From: Robiginitomaculum sp.
GTDB taxonomy: Bacteria > Pseudomonadota > Alphaproteobacteria > Caulobacterales > Maricaulaceae
Direction: 5' to 3'
Length of the DNA: 64,000 nucleotides
Assembly: GCA_002733905.1 (NCBI GenBank)
Contig: NVXK01000021.1
Location: forward strand, 1-64,000
Shown: in pieces, positions 38,485 through 48,700 of the stretch
Layout of the letters: the number at the start of each line of letters is the position of its first letter
How positions within the stretch are numbered: the stretch's first letter is position 1
Notes under the pieces: model-generated
Told to the model about the DNA's origin: nothing
Seen by the model: only the letters and a program-made list of their open reading frames with translations
Databases searched by the model: none
Program-made: the position numbers and the translations under genes

Positions 38485-39324
38485 CTATCCGATGCGGCCT
38501 GAAATATAGTTTTGTGTACGCTCATCATTTGGGTTGGTGAAGATTGTGTCTGTATCGCCAAATTCAACGACTTCCCCCAAATGAAAGAATGCCGTTTTTT
38601 GCGATATCCGTGCAGCTTGCTGCATAGAGTGTGTGACGATAACGATTGTATAATTCTCTTTCATGCTCTCCATAAGTTCTTCAACAATGGCCGTTGCAAT
38701 CGGGTCGAGGGCAGAGCAAGGCTCATCCATAAGAATGACTTGTGGCTGAACGGCAATCGCACGTGCAATACATAAACGTTGTTGCTGTCCGCCAGAGAGA
38801 CTTGTGCCTGCATCCGTCAAGCGATCTGATACTTCATTGTATAAGCCTGCGCGTTTTAAGGAGGTAATGACGATCTCTTCAAGATGGCTTTTTGATTCGG
38901 CCAAGCCGTGGATACGGGGCCCGTAAGCGACATTCTCAAATATGGATTTTGGGAAGGGGTTTGCCTTTTGAAAAACTATGCCGATACGGGCGCGTAAAGC
39001 AACCACATCAACTTTTTTCGCATATATGTCTTGGCCTGCAAAACGTATGTCACCCGTCACTTTACAGCTTTCAATGGTATCATTCATACGGTTGAAACAA
39101 CGTAATAATGTCGATTTACCACAACCAGACGGGCCTATGAGCGCCGTGATCTGATTTTCTGGTATTTCTAGGGATACATTCTTGATGGCCTGTTTCTTAC
39201 CATAAAAAACATCTACGTTCTTAGCCGTCATTATTGGCGGGGAGGCCTTGATCGCTGGGGAGGCCTTGATTTCTGGGGAAGCTTTGGCGCTTACAGAGTC
39301 TGTGATATCCATAGTTTTTCTCAT
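38485..39324 (-). CDS. pstB: Phosphate ABC transporter ATP-binding protein PstB
   Basis: A 279-residue ABC ATPase with Walker A ([12 protein letters not shown]), signature ([14 protein letters not shown]), Walker B ([14 protein letters not shown]) and the switch His ([14 protein letters not shown]). The N-terminus carries an unusual extension with three copies of KASP(E/A/P)I encoded by an 18-bp tandem repeat (39239-39292). The core domain is otherwise normal. Confidence 0.95.
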   Translation of the reverse strand: MRKTMDITDSVSAKASPEIKASPAIKASPPIMTAKNVDVFYGKKQAIKNVSLEIPENQITALIGPSGCGKSTLLRCFNRMNDTIESCKVTGDIRFAGQDIYAKKVDVVALRARIGIVFQKANPFPKSIFENVAYGPRIHGLAESKSHLEEIVITSLKRAGLYNEVSDRLTDAGTSLSGGQQQRLCIARAIAVQPQVILMDEPCSALDPIATAIVEELMESMKENYTIVIVTHSMQQAARISQKTAFFHLGEVVEFGDTDTIFTNPNDERTQNYISGRIG

Positions 39325-39328
39325 ATTC

Positions 39329-40621
39329 TTATAATTTCGGGCGTTCGAGTTTCTTGCGTAAATAAACGGCTAGTAAATTCATCAAAACAAGGAAGACAAG
39401 TAAAACGATAATGGCGGCTGATGTGCGCTCGACAAAACCCTTCTCTGGACTGTCTGCCCAAAGGAAAATTTGCACGGGTAACGATGTCGCCATATCTGTG
39501 ACAGAGCTTGGCACATCGACGATAAAAGCGACCATGCCGATCATGAGGAGGGGGGCGGTCTCGCCCAGAGCCTGTGCCATGCCAAGGATTGTGCCTGTTA
39601 ACATGCCTGGTGTTGCAAGTGGTACGACATGGTGGAATGTTGTTTGTGTCTTGCTTGCGCCCATGCCGAGCGCTGCATCCCGAATAGAATTAGGCACAGA
39701 GCGTAAGCTGGCTCTCGCCGCAATGATGATTGTCGGTAGGGTCATTAATGCAAGCACCATGCCGCCTACAAGTGGGGTTGAACGGGGGAGGTTGAACACA
39801 TTGAGGAAAATCGACAATCCCAAAAGCCCGAATACGATAGAAGGCACGGCGGCGAGGTTGTTGATATTTATTTCAATAATGTCTGTGATCCAATTTTTCT
39901 TTGCGTATTCTTCTAGGTATACTGCGGTCAGAATGCCGAGGGGGAAGGCAATCGCAAAACACACAACAAGGCTAAAGAAAGAGCCAAGAGCAGCACCCAA
40001 AATGCCTGCCATTTCGGGTTCACGCGAATCGCCTTTGGTAAAGAATGTCGTATTGAACTTTTGTTTGATTCTACCTTGGTCAATAAGGGTTTTAATCCAG
40101 ACAATATCTTGGTCGGAAAGCTTGCGTAAACTCTCATCAACATCCGTGTTTATTTTCCCCTTAAGGTAAAGATCAATTTGTGAAGCGCTCGTTAGCCAGA
40201 GTGTTTGTTGTGTGCCGATTATTTCTGGGTTAGCTTTGATTTTATCTTCAATCTCATATTCCGCACTAATACTTAGTAATTTCAAAAGATTGTGTGTATC
40301 TCTTCTACTTGTAACGTCGGGAAAAATCACTGACAGGCTCGACTTGAGAAGAGGCTTGGTGTTTACGCGTGCCAACATATCGGGATTGCGTTCACCTGTT
40401 GGATCAATAAGGCTTTCTGCGAAATTAATATCAAGCTGAATTCTCGTTTGCGTAAATGCACCTACACCTCGAAAGAAAATTGCACTGAACATAAAAACCA
40501 AAAAGCCTAAGGATAAGCCGATAGCAATGCGACCATACCATTTAAAACGGGCTTCTTTGGCATGGCGTTTTTGTTGAGTAGGTGTCGTTGTGAGTGTGTG
40601 GCTTTGTATAAGGTCAGGCAT
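39329..40621 (-). CDS. pstA: Phosphate ABC transporter permease PstA
   Basis: A 430-residue permease, much longer than the classic 280-300 residue PstA. After the first helix it carries a large periplasmic region (about residues 60-200), in line with the DUF3333 type seen in Alphaproteobacteria. The permease core then follows, including the coupling segment [26 protein letters not shown]. The ATG at 40621 overlaps the pstC stop by 8 bases. Confidence 0.93.
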   Translation of the reverse strand: MPDLIQSHTLTTTPTQQKRHAKEARFKWYGRIAIGLSLGFLVFMFSAIFFRGVGAFTQTRIQLDINFAESLIDPTGERNPDMLARVNTKPLLKSSLSVIFPDVTSRRDTHNLLKLLSISAEYEIEDKIKANPEIIGTQQTLWLTSASQIDLYLKGKINTDVDESLRKLSDQDIVWIKTLIDQGRIKQKFNTTFFTKGDSREPEMAGILGAALGSFFSLVVCFAIAFPLGILTAVYLEEYAKKNWITDIIEININNLAAVPSIVFGLLGLSIFLNVFNLPRSTPLVGGMVLALMTLPTIIIAARASLRSVPNSIRDAALGMGASKTQTTFHHVVPLATPGMLTGTILGMAQALGETAPLLMIGMVAFIVDVPSSVTDMATSLPVQIFLWADSPEKGFVERTSAAIIVLLVFLVLMNLLAVYLRKKLERPKL

Positions 40622-41570
40622 ATTTTTTCCTATGTTTATCAACAATTTTCAAAGCTATGGCGTTTAAGCATAGGGTGAAAATAAAGAGGAAAAGCGCAAT
40701 TGCAAAAGCAGCCAATGTTTTAGCGCTATCGAATTCTTGGTCACCCGTGAGAAGCGTGACAATTTGCACTGTCATTGTTGTGACGGCGTCCAATGGATTC
40801 ATACTGAGTTTGGCGGCTAGCCCTGCGGCCATAACAACGATCATGGTTTCGCCAATCGCACGAGAAAATGCGAGCAGTAGACTGCTGACGATACCGGGCA
40901 TAGCAGCAGGGATAACCACTTGGGTGATTGTTTCCGTATGTGTTGCGCCTATGCCAAGCGAAGCATCGCGTAGGGATTGGGGAATGGCATTTATCACATC
41001 ATCTGAAAGGGACGAGATAAAGGGTATCAACATGATCCCCATGACTAAGCCTGCGGAGAGGGCGCTCTCCGATGATATTTCCACACCGAAATTTGCGCCA
41101 GTTCCACGGAGTATCGGCGCAACAACAAGAGCCGCAAAGAAGCCGTACACAACCGTCGGAATACCAGCCAAAAGCTCAAGAAGGGGTTTTACGATTGCGC
41201 GTGTTTTAGGCTTTGCATATTCGGCAAGATAAATTGCACATAACAGACCAAGTGGTGTCGCGATTGCCATGGCAATCATACTGATCAGTAACGTCCCCGT
41301 AAGTAAGGGGAGGATGCCAAAGGCACCACTCGATCCCACTTGGTCCTCTCGAATGGCCATTTGAGGTGACCATTCGAGTCCAAAAAGGAAATCTGTTAGG
41401 GGGATCTTGCCAAAGAAGCGAAAAGCCTCAAAGGCAAGAGACAATACAATGCCGAGAGTTGTGAATACAGCAACACAAGAACAAGTAATCAATACAAAAA
41501 GAACTGCGGTTTCTTTTATTTTGGCACTGGTTCTTGATTGACGCAGTGTTAAGTTTGAAGCTGTTTTCAC
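40614..41570 (-). CDS. pstC: Phosphate ABC transporter permease PstC
   Basis: A 318-residue permease with six hydrophobic helices. The coupling segment is LGIGATHTETITQVVIPAAMPGIVSSLLL, and the region GLLCAIYLAEYAKPKTRAIVKPLLELLAGIPTVVYGFFA is typical of PstC. It lies between pstS and pstA. Confidence 0.94.
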   Translation of the reverse strand: MKTASNLTLRQSRTSAKIKETAVLFVLITCSCVAVFTTLGIVLSLAFEAFRFFGKIPLTDFLFGLEWSPQMAIREDQVGSSGAFGILPLLTGTLLISMIAMAIATPLGLLCAIYLAEYAKPKTRAIVKPLLELLAGIPTVVYGFFAALVVAPILRGTGANFGVEISSESALSAGLVMGIMLIPFISSLSDDVINAIPQSLRDASLGIGATHTETITQVVIPAAMPGIVSSLLLAFSRAIGETMIVVMAAGLAAKLSMNPLDAVTTMTVQIVTLLTGDQEFDSAKTLAAFAIALFLFIFTLCLNAIALKIVDKHRKKYA

Positions 41571-41579
41571 AATAGGTCT

Positions 41580-42686
41580 CTATTTCCTAGAAAGTGTTTT
41601 AAGGGCGCTAACATTGCTTTTCCACTTTGACCGCTCGGCGTCATTCATTGGGATAAGGCCTTTATCCGCGAGGTAACCATCTGGCCCGCTCGCACGCGCG
41701 CTTAAAAACTCGCTTAAATAGGCTTCAATACCTGGAACAGTGCCTATATTCGCTTTCTTTACATAGAAATAGAGCGAGCGTGAGATAGGGTAATCACCAC
41801 TGGATATATTATCAAAACTAGGCGCTTTACCGTTAATTAAACTGCCTTGAACACTGTCTGCATTTTGATCGAGGAAACTAAATCCGAAAATGCCGAATGC
41901 GCTCGGGTTTGCGTTTAGTTTTTGAACAATCAGATTGTCATTTTCTCCAGCTTCGATAAAGGCGTCATCTTCGCGGATTGTATGGCAAAGTGATTTATAG
42001 GCTTTTTTGTCTGTTTTCTTAAGGGCTTTGATCCATGAAAATTTCTTGCAACCACCCTCCATGGCGAGTTCTACAAATGCGTCGCGGGTGCCAGATGTTG
42101 GCGGTGGGCCCATAACTTCGATTTTGATGCTTGGGAGAGAGTTGTTTACATCTTTCCAAGTCTTATATGGGTTGGCTTTCACGCCACCACTCCCATTTGG
42201 TACATCTTTAGCGAGGGCAAGAAAGACGTCTTTAAGACTGAGTTCAAATTGTTGGGATTTGCGAGAGTTTGCAAATACAATGCCGTCATAACCGATTTTC
42301 ACTTCAACAATATCCGTAACGCCGTTTTTCGCACAGTTTGCGATTTCTGATGATTTAATACGGCGTGAAGCGTTTGCAATATCAGGGTGGTTTGTATTGA
42401 GACCCGCGCAGAATAATTTCAGCCCACCGCCAGACCCTGTGCTTTCAACGATAGGTGTTTTAAATGATGTCGTACGCCCGAAACGCTCTGCGACTGTTGT
42501 TGCGAATGGATAAACTGTAGACGAGCCTACAATTTTGATCTGGCGTTGTGAAATCGTAGCAGGCGCTTGTTTTTGAACATGTGATGAATTTGATTTTGTT
42601 GGTGCATCTGCTGCACCACAACCACTTAGGCCAAGTGTACCAATGCTTAGCGCAAAAAGGCTAGCTGCCATTGTTTTGTATAACAT
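41580..42686 (-). CDS. pstS: Phosphate-binding lipoprotein PstS
   Basis: A 368-residue phosphate-binding protein. The signal peptide ends in a lipobox (GLSGC), so it is likely lipid-anchored. Phosphate-contact segments are VGSSTVYPFATTVAERF, ESTGSGGGLKLFC and GPPPTSGTRDAFVELAM. It is the first gene of the transporter unit, directly behind two leader hairpins and the Pho boxes. Confidence 0.93.
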   Translation of the reverse strand: MLYKTMAASLFALSIGTLGLSGCGAADAPTKSNSSHVQKQAPATISQRQIKIVGSSTVYPFATTVAERFGRTTSFKTPIVESTGSGGGLKLFCAGLNTNHPDIANASRRIKSSEIANCAKNGVTDIVEVKIGYDGIVFANSRKSQQFELSLKDVFLALAKDVPNGSGGVKANPYKTWKDVNNSLPSIKIEVMGPPPTSGTRDAFVELAMEGGCKKFSWIKALKKTDKKAYKSLCHTIREDDAFIEAGENDNLIVQKLNANPSAFGIFGFSFLDQNADSVQGSLINGKAPSFDNISSGDYPISRSLYFYVKKANIGTVPGIEAYLSEFLSARASGPDGYLADKGLIPMNDAERSKWKSNVSALKTLSRK

Positions 42687-42705
42687 ATTTTCTCTCTGTC
42701 ATTTT

Positions 42706-42751
42706 GAACGAAGTTGTTTCGTTCTTGCCTGTGGAAATAGTTCTTATTTCC
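42706..42751 (-). other. Two small hairpins in the pstS leader
   Basis: Two perfect 7-bp inverted repeats lie between the Pho boxes and pstS: GAACGAA/TTCGTTC (42706-42724) and GGAAATA/TATTTCC (42733-42751), each with a 5-base loop. If transcribed they would fold in the 5' leader. The purpose is unknown; mRNA stability or translation control are possibilities. Confidence 0.4.
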
Positions 42752-42771
42752 GACGCTTTTTCTACAAATGC

Positions 42772-42811
42772 GTGACGTGTGTGTGACGGTTATGTGAAAG
42801 AAATATGACGG
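42772..42811 (-). promoter_or_regulatory. Tandem Pho boxes upstream of pstS
   Basis: Read on the minus strand there are four 7-base direct repeats spaced exactly 11 bases apart: CCGTCAT, CTTTCAC, CCGTCAC and ACGTCAC, separated by 4-base spacers. This matches the PhoB recognition pattern (CTGTCAT-like repeats every 11 bp). The array lies 86-125 bases upstream of the pstS start. Confidence 0.85.
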
Positions 42812-42828
42812 TTGATGCGCCTCCTATA

Positions 42829-43860
42829 TTATTTTGTAAAGGCGACCACAATGGACGTGCCAACACCGATTTCACTTTCAATGAGAAAATTTGCGCGGTG
42901 ACGGTTGAGGATATGTTTGGTGATGGCAAGCCCTAGCCCTGTGCCGCCCATGTCTCTGGAACGGCCTTTATCAGCACGGTAAAACCGTTCGGTAAGGCGA
43001 GGGAGGTGTTTTGCCGCTATGCCTTCGCTTTGGTCTTTGATGCCAATGGTAACTTTGCCGTTCATATGGGTAATCGTAATGTCCACGGGGGTATGTGGAT
43101 GCGAATATTTAAGAGCATTTTCAATCAGGTTTTGAAAAACCTCTGTGAGTTCATCTTGGTCCCCCTTGATAACAGGTAGGTTTTTCTGCGCGTGAATATT
43201 TACACGGTCTTTATAAGCAGATGTACTCTCGGAGAGAACGGCCGTAACACGTTGTATAAGTTCAAAAATTTGAACATTTCCTTCTGGTGCTAAATGCTCC
43301 TTGGCCTCCAATTTGGAGAGAGAGAGTAGATCACCAACAAGTCGCGACATACGGCGCGTCTCTCTTTGCATAATATCTAAAAATCGTTCACGGGCGCTCT
43401 CGTCATTACGGGCTGGGCCTTGAAGTGTTTCCACAATACCCATGAGAGAGGTGAGGGGCGAGCGCAATTCATGACTTACATTCGCGACAAAAATAGAGCG
43501 TGATTTCTCTGCATCTATGGCTGCCGATACGTCATTAAGCGTAAAGAGCAATACGCCATTCTCGTCCGTATTTGGTATTAAAACAGCTGTACTTGCGGCG
43601 TATGTTCTGGGCGTTTGTAGGTGAAGTTCGAGGTTGCACGTCACGAGGCTATTTGTAGTAATCGCCTTCATTATACATTTTCTAGCATTTGGTTGCTTTA
43701 TCAGTTTAAAAAAATTATGTTTTTCGGGTCTCATTCCAAAAAGTTGTTTTGCAGCAGTATTCGCACAAATAATGCTGCCTTCAAAATCCAGAAGAAATGC
43801 AGGATGCGGTAATACATCAACTATGTTTTGTGGTTTTAAAGTATACATGGGTTCAATCAT
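42829..43860 (-). CDS. phoR: Phosphate regulon sensor histidine kinase PhoR (soluble form)
   Basis: A 343-residue histidine kinase with an N-terminal PAS domain (PHPAFLLDFEGSIICANTAAKQLFG), HisKA (FVANVSHELRSPLTSLMGIVETLQG) and HATPase (NLIENALKYS, GGTGLGLAITKHIL). No membrane segment is seen, whereas many PhoR proteins have an N-terminal anchor. The start is uncertain; ATGs at 43860 and 43848 both lack a clear ribosome site. Position before pstS and the presence of phoU and phoB support the PhoR call. Confidence 0.87.
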   Translation of the reverse strand: MIEPMYTLKPQNIVDVLPHPAFLLDFEGSIICANTAAKQLFGMRPEKHNFFKLIKQPNARKCIMKAITTNSLVTCNLELHLQTPRTYAASTAVLIPNTDENGVLLFTLNDVSAAIDAEKSRSIFVANVSHELRSPLTSLMGIVETLQGPARNDESARERFLDIMQRETRRMSRLVGDLLSLSKLEAKEHLAPEGNVQIFELIQRVTAVLSESTSAYKDRVNIHAQKNLPVIKGDQDELTEVFQNLIENALKYSHPHTPVDITITHMNGKVTIGIKDQSEGIAAKHLPRLTERFYRADKGRSRDMGGTGLGLAITKHILNRHRANFLIESEIGVGTSIVVAFTK

Positions 43861-44142
43861 CAATGTGCGCGCCGCGTCGTTATAACGTGCAAAATACCAT
43901 GTTTTTTTAACTGTGCAAGAGATGATCAAAGAACGCAGATCAAAAAATCAACAGGCTTGATCTCTATTTTGGTGATCATTTGTTTAAATAGTATCGAAAT
44001 TGGCTTGAATAGTTCGCATGGACTTTGTAATTCATGTAAACTGTTGAGAATTAGAATATCCATTTTACAACAACGTAAGTAATAGTCGTCAGGTTTGACG
44101 GTCATTTATTTTGATCTTTGATCAAGAAAATAGGGGGGGATA

Positions 44143-45177
44143 ATGTCATCATTGTATTCACGTAAAAGCCGCTCGGTTGGCTTTTGGCTGGGTTTTATGA
44201 CATTGCTTGTTGCCATTATGATCCTTGTTGGCGGTGCAACACGCCTTACGAATGCTGGGCTGTCTATTACAGAATGGCGACCTGTTTCTGGCGCAATGCC
44301 GCCTATGTCTGATGCCGAATGGCTGAGCGAGTTTGAAAAGTACAAACTTATCCCAGAGTTTAATGCCGAAAACCCTGATATGGAACTTTCCGGTTTTAAA
44401 TTCATTTACTTCATGGAGTGGAGTCATAGGCAACTCGGTCGTTTCATTGGGCTGGTTTATCTGTTCCCGTTTTTACTATTTATGTTTCTTGGCAAGCTTG
44501 AACGCGGCAAGAAAGGGCGCTTTTTTAGTGTTTTATTACTGATTGGTCTTCAGGGCGCTATTGGCTGGTGGATGGTGTCAAGCGGGCTTGGAGAAGGTCG
44601 TGTTGATGTGAGCCAGTATAGGCTGGCTACTCATCTGGGTATGGCTTTTCTTATTTTGGCTATCTTGTTTTGGACTTGGCTCGATCACTTGCAGTCTTGG
44701 CCAGCAAGCAATAGTGCCCCACGTTTGAAAGGGCGTACAACCTTATTATTCCTGCTCGTATTTTTACAAATCATTGCTGGGGCGTTTGTCGCAGGAACGC
44801 ATGCAGGCATGTCTTATAATACTTGGCCCCTTATGGACGGCGGCTTTATTCCAAATGGGTATCTTGCTATGAACCCATTATGGAAAAACATGTTTGAAAA
44901 TGTAGCAAGTATTCAGTTTAATCACCGTATGCTTGGATATTTCACTTTAATCATGACCCTTTGGGTATGGGGGGCTGCCAACCGCCACCGCGAAGCCAAT
45001 ATTGTACGGGCATCAAGTTGGTTGCTGGCATCTGTATTGTGCCAAATGGCATTAGGCATTGTAGCTTTATTAAAAGTCATCGAACTCCCCTATGCGATTA
45101 GCCATCAAGCAGGTGCAATCATCGTATTCATCTTCGCCATCTGGACAATGCGTAGCGCCCGCGTTCGCACCTATTAA
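44143..45177 (+). CDS. ctaA: Heme A synthase (CtaA/COX15 type)
   Basis: A 344-residue membrane protein with about eight helices that oxidises heme O to heme A for aa3-type oxidases. The paired histidine motifs are present: EWSHRQLGRFIG, AGTHAGMSYNTWPLMDGG, FNHRMLGYF and AISHQAGA. It resembles the longer alphaproteobacterial/mitochondrial COX15 group. The start follows a GGGGGGGATA ribosome site. 43930-44142 upstream holds no gene. Confidence 0.94.
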   Translation: MSSLYSRKSRSVGFWLGFMTLLVAIMILVGGATRLTNAGLSITEWRPVSGAMPPMSDAEWLSEFEKYKLIPEFNAENPDMELSGFKFIYFMEWSHRQLGRFIGLVYLFPFLLFMFLGKLERGKKGRFFSVLLLIGLQGAIGWWMVSSGLGEGRVDVSQYRLATHLGMAFLILAILFWTWLDHLQSWPASNSAPRLKGRTTLLFLLVFLQIIAGAFVAGTHAGMSYNTWPLMDGGFIPNGYLAMNPLWKNMFENVASIQFNHRMLGYFTLIMTLWVWGAANRHREANIVRASSWLLASVLCQMALGIVALLKVIELPYAISHQAGAIIVFIFAIWTMRSARVRTY

Positions 45178-45739
45178 ACATCTTAAACATTTGGGGTGCG
45201 TATAAATGGCAGATAAAAAATTTATCCCATTTAACAAAGTCAATGGATTAAAGAAAAAATATATAGATATATCAAAACGTTAGAGCAATATATGTCTAAA
45301 CTACATATAATATGGAAAACGGTGGGCCTTACGCTTGTTTCCTTAAACTATGCGCACCTCGGAGCGCTCTATTTGTTTTGTTTCATCATTAACGCCTCAG
45401 ATGACAATCAGCAAAAATTCTTACATAGCCCAAACTAACGGTGAAATTTGTCTGTGGAGGGGGCTGAAACGAAAGCCCTTTTACGGGGCTGGGTACGAGA
45501 ATTTATTTACGAAGACTATAAAATTTAGGACAAAACTCCTAAGAGAATTATTGTTTGCAGTTAAATAAATTTTTCACTTGTTAGGGGTGTTTTTTATTAT
45601 TACCACTGAGTCTATATTAAGGAAGCATGCGGGCCGGAATTTTACAAATACTTCAGGTTACGACCAGCATGTGTATCCAAAATATGGCTCCGTTAAAATA
45701 AGGCGGTGGCTTTTAGTTTAAGCGTTTTGTGTAGGAGTC
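45178..45739. other. Gene-poor stretch between ctaA and the RHS island
   Basis: These 562 bases contain no gene I can support. A 48-codon open frame (45292-45438, MSKLHIIWKTVGLTL..) encodes a hydrophobic helix and could be a small membrane peptide or the remnant of a gene; a second overlapping frame at 45350-45568 has no recognisable features. The base composition is AT-rich and the stretch marks the left edge of the RHS region, probably holding its promoter. Confidence 0.4.
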
Positions 45740-48700
45740 GTGCTAATGAACCGTATCTATATTTTTTGTATTCTGTGTGTTTCTTTTTTCTTTGCAGGAA
45801 ACATCACTGTTTATGCACAAGACATGGGTGACGGAGATCTGGGGTGGTGTACAGTCCAGAACAGTGGGCAAGATAATATATGTGTGCAAAGTGCACATGA
45901 AGCCTGTCGCATACAAATGGAATCATTCGCGCCAACGTCATATATTCGTCCAACAGAAGTAAGTGTAAAAGGGCTGTCTGCCTCATGTGACTGGCCCGTC
46001 TGGCCTGAAGTTAATGAACATATCCGCCCCGCCAGTGTAGGCAAAAGATGTAAGAGTGGGTACGGCCGAATTGGTGGCGTGTGTCGGGAAGAAAATAGCC
46101 AAGATCCTCCAATATCGAATAATAGTGGAAGTTGCGATATTAATACGGCACCAAATAGCAACCCTATCCACCTTTTGACCGGGGCAAAAGTTCAAACCGT
46201 AATGGATTTTGAGACCTTAGACGGCTTGATGTCATTAAAACGTGTCTATAATAGCATGCCTGGAACGGCTGCAATTTACAGCAAAGGCGCAGGTATTGGC
46301 GCTAAATGGCGTTTATCAACATCATTTGAGGTCAGGGCATATGACGGGTCGGGAATTAATATTAAAACGACAAATGGTGGGCTTATTGCGTTAACACGCA
46401 ATAGTGAGGGTGTTTATAAATTTAACAATGCTGGCGGCGGGGGCGGCGTTGCGGGTTCTCAAATCGTAGCTTGGCGCGGCGTTACTGTTGAGCCCGAGGC
46501 AGGTGAAGAAGATATTATCACCCTAAAAATATATGATTTTCAGGGCACTGAATATTTGGTGTCCAGTCGGAAACCTTCACGGTTTGATACATCTGGCCTA
46601 GCGGCAACGCTTCATAAAATCACCTACCAAAACGGGTATGTTCAAAACTATTATTATAAATCAATTCTTGATGGCCGCAGTACCGTATTGGATAAAATTA
46701 CCGATAGTTATAACCGTACTATGAGTTTTGAATATCTGGTTGTTGGTTTTGTAAATGGTAGTGAGGACCTCGGTGTCTTGCCCCGATTATATGCTATTTC
46801 GGCTGTTGATTTTCCAGATGGTAGTCGCGTTGAATATAGTTATAAATCCCATATTGCCTTCAACCAAAAATGGGGAATCCCTGATGTGTTGGAAAAAGCG
46901 ACATATATTTCTGAAAACGGCGTGGAAACGACAGAAACTTATCATTATGAGAACCCCAATTTCCAAAACGCCTTAACGGGAATAACGGACGCGAATGGTG
47001 TAAGGTATGCAAATTGGACTTATAATAGCCGAGGATTGGCGATTTCCAGTGAACATGCGCTCGGCACTGACCATGTAGATGTCGCATATTCAGAACTTGG
47101 AAGATATGTTGACCAAACGCGAACTGTAACAAACCCTCTAGGTAAAGAGGCCGTTTATAATCTTAATCACTATGCCAGTTCTCTGAGGATTGTAAGCATT
47201 GATGGGCAAGTAAGTGATAATTGCCCCGCGTCTAATAAACAATTTAAGTATAATTCACTTTTTTCTAACCCTGCTAGATTACGACGTGGCCTGATAAGCA
47301 CGATTGACAAAGAGGGACGGGAGACAAAGTTTGAACGTGATTATCTTGGTCGTGTAACTAAGAAGATTACTGCGGTTGGCCTGCCTGAAGAAAGCACGAC
47401 ACTGACGAGTTGGCATGCACAGTATAATGCGCCAACACAAATTGTAGTCTCGGGTTTAACGACGGATTATGACTATGACGGCGCGGGTCGCTTGCTTGGT
47501 ATTACGCAGACCGATACATCGGGTGTTGGGAGTGGTACGCCTAGGAATTGGGCATTTAGCTACACTGCGGATGGTTTGAATGTTGCGAGCATTGATGGGC
47601 CGCTTGCTGGGGCGCCTGATACGCAATCATTTACCTATGATGGGCCGAATCTCACATCTGTGACTAATGCATTGGGGCATATGACACAAATTACGAGCCA
47701 TTCTTCGCTCGGTTTACCGACAATGATTGTTGATCCAAATAATGTCAGTACGGCACTCGCATATGATCATCTGAACCGTGCAACAACTATTTCGCAAAAT
47801 ATAGGTGGCGATGTCGCGATTACCAATATTAGCTATGATAATGTTGGGAATGTCACACAAATCATACCGCCAAATGGTGCTTCGCTTTCATTTGTTTATG
47901 ATGACGCACGACGTTTGACATCGATCACCAATGCCGTTGGCGAGACGATTAACTACACCCATAATGTTATGGGCGCTATGGTGTCGATGAACATTACGGG
48001 CGCAGATCAGGCGATTGCCTATCAACTTAGCCAAACATTGGACGAGTTGAACCGTGTGATCACGTCGGTTGCCGCCGCTCCGTTGGCAGGGACAGGGGCA
48101 GGGGCGAGTTCAACGACGCGCTTTGGTTATGATAAAGAAGATAATCTTACCTCCACCACCGACCCAAGAGGCGGCCAATGGTCACAAGCTTTTGACGGGC
48201 TTAACCGCGTGATTAGCAGCTCAAACGCCATTGGTGCCACGACAACGCTAAAACGGTCTGCTGCAAATGATAACCGTAATGATTTAACCGAGGTCGAGGA
48301 CGCACGTGGTGCGACCACCAATTATCTCCTTAACGGTTTTGGCGAAGTTATACGCGAGACAAATTTTGAGACAGGCATCACGAATTATGTACGTGACGCC
48401 CGTGGTCTCGTGACCCAAATGACCGATGCTCGCGGTATTGTGACCAATTATACCTATGACGCCGCGTCACGTCCGCTAACGCTGACATATCCTGACGCGT
48501 CAGAAAACATCAGCTATGTCTGGGACAGTGCCGCATACGGCATTGGACAAATCGCAAGTGTAACAGAGGGCTATGGCGTAACAGAGTATAGCTATAACGC
48601 GCTCGGACACATGCTGAGCACGACACGCACAATTAACGGACAAACATATACAACGCAATATAGTTATGACCTCGCAGGGGAAATGTTGACGACCACCCAT

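Noticed and set aside
45350-45568. 72-codon open frame between ctaA and the RHS gene
   Set aside because: No ribosome site, motif or homologue I recognise, and it overlaps another small frame at 45292-45438. Recorded only as a gene-poor stretch.
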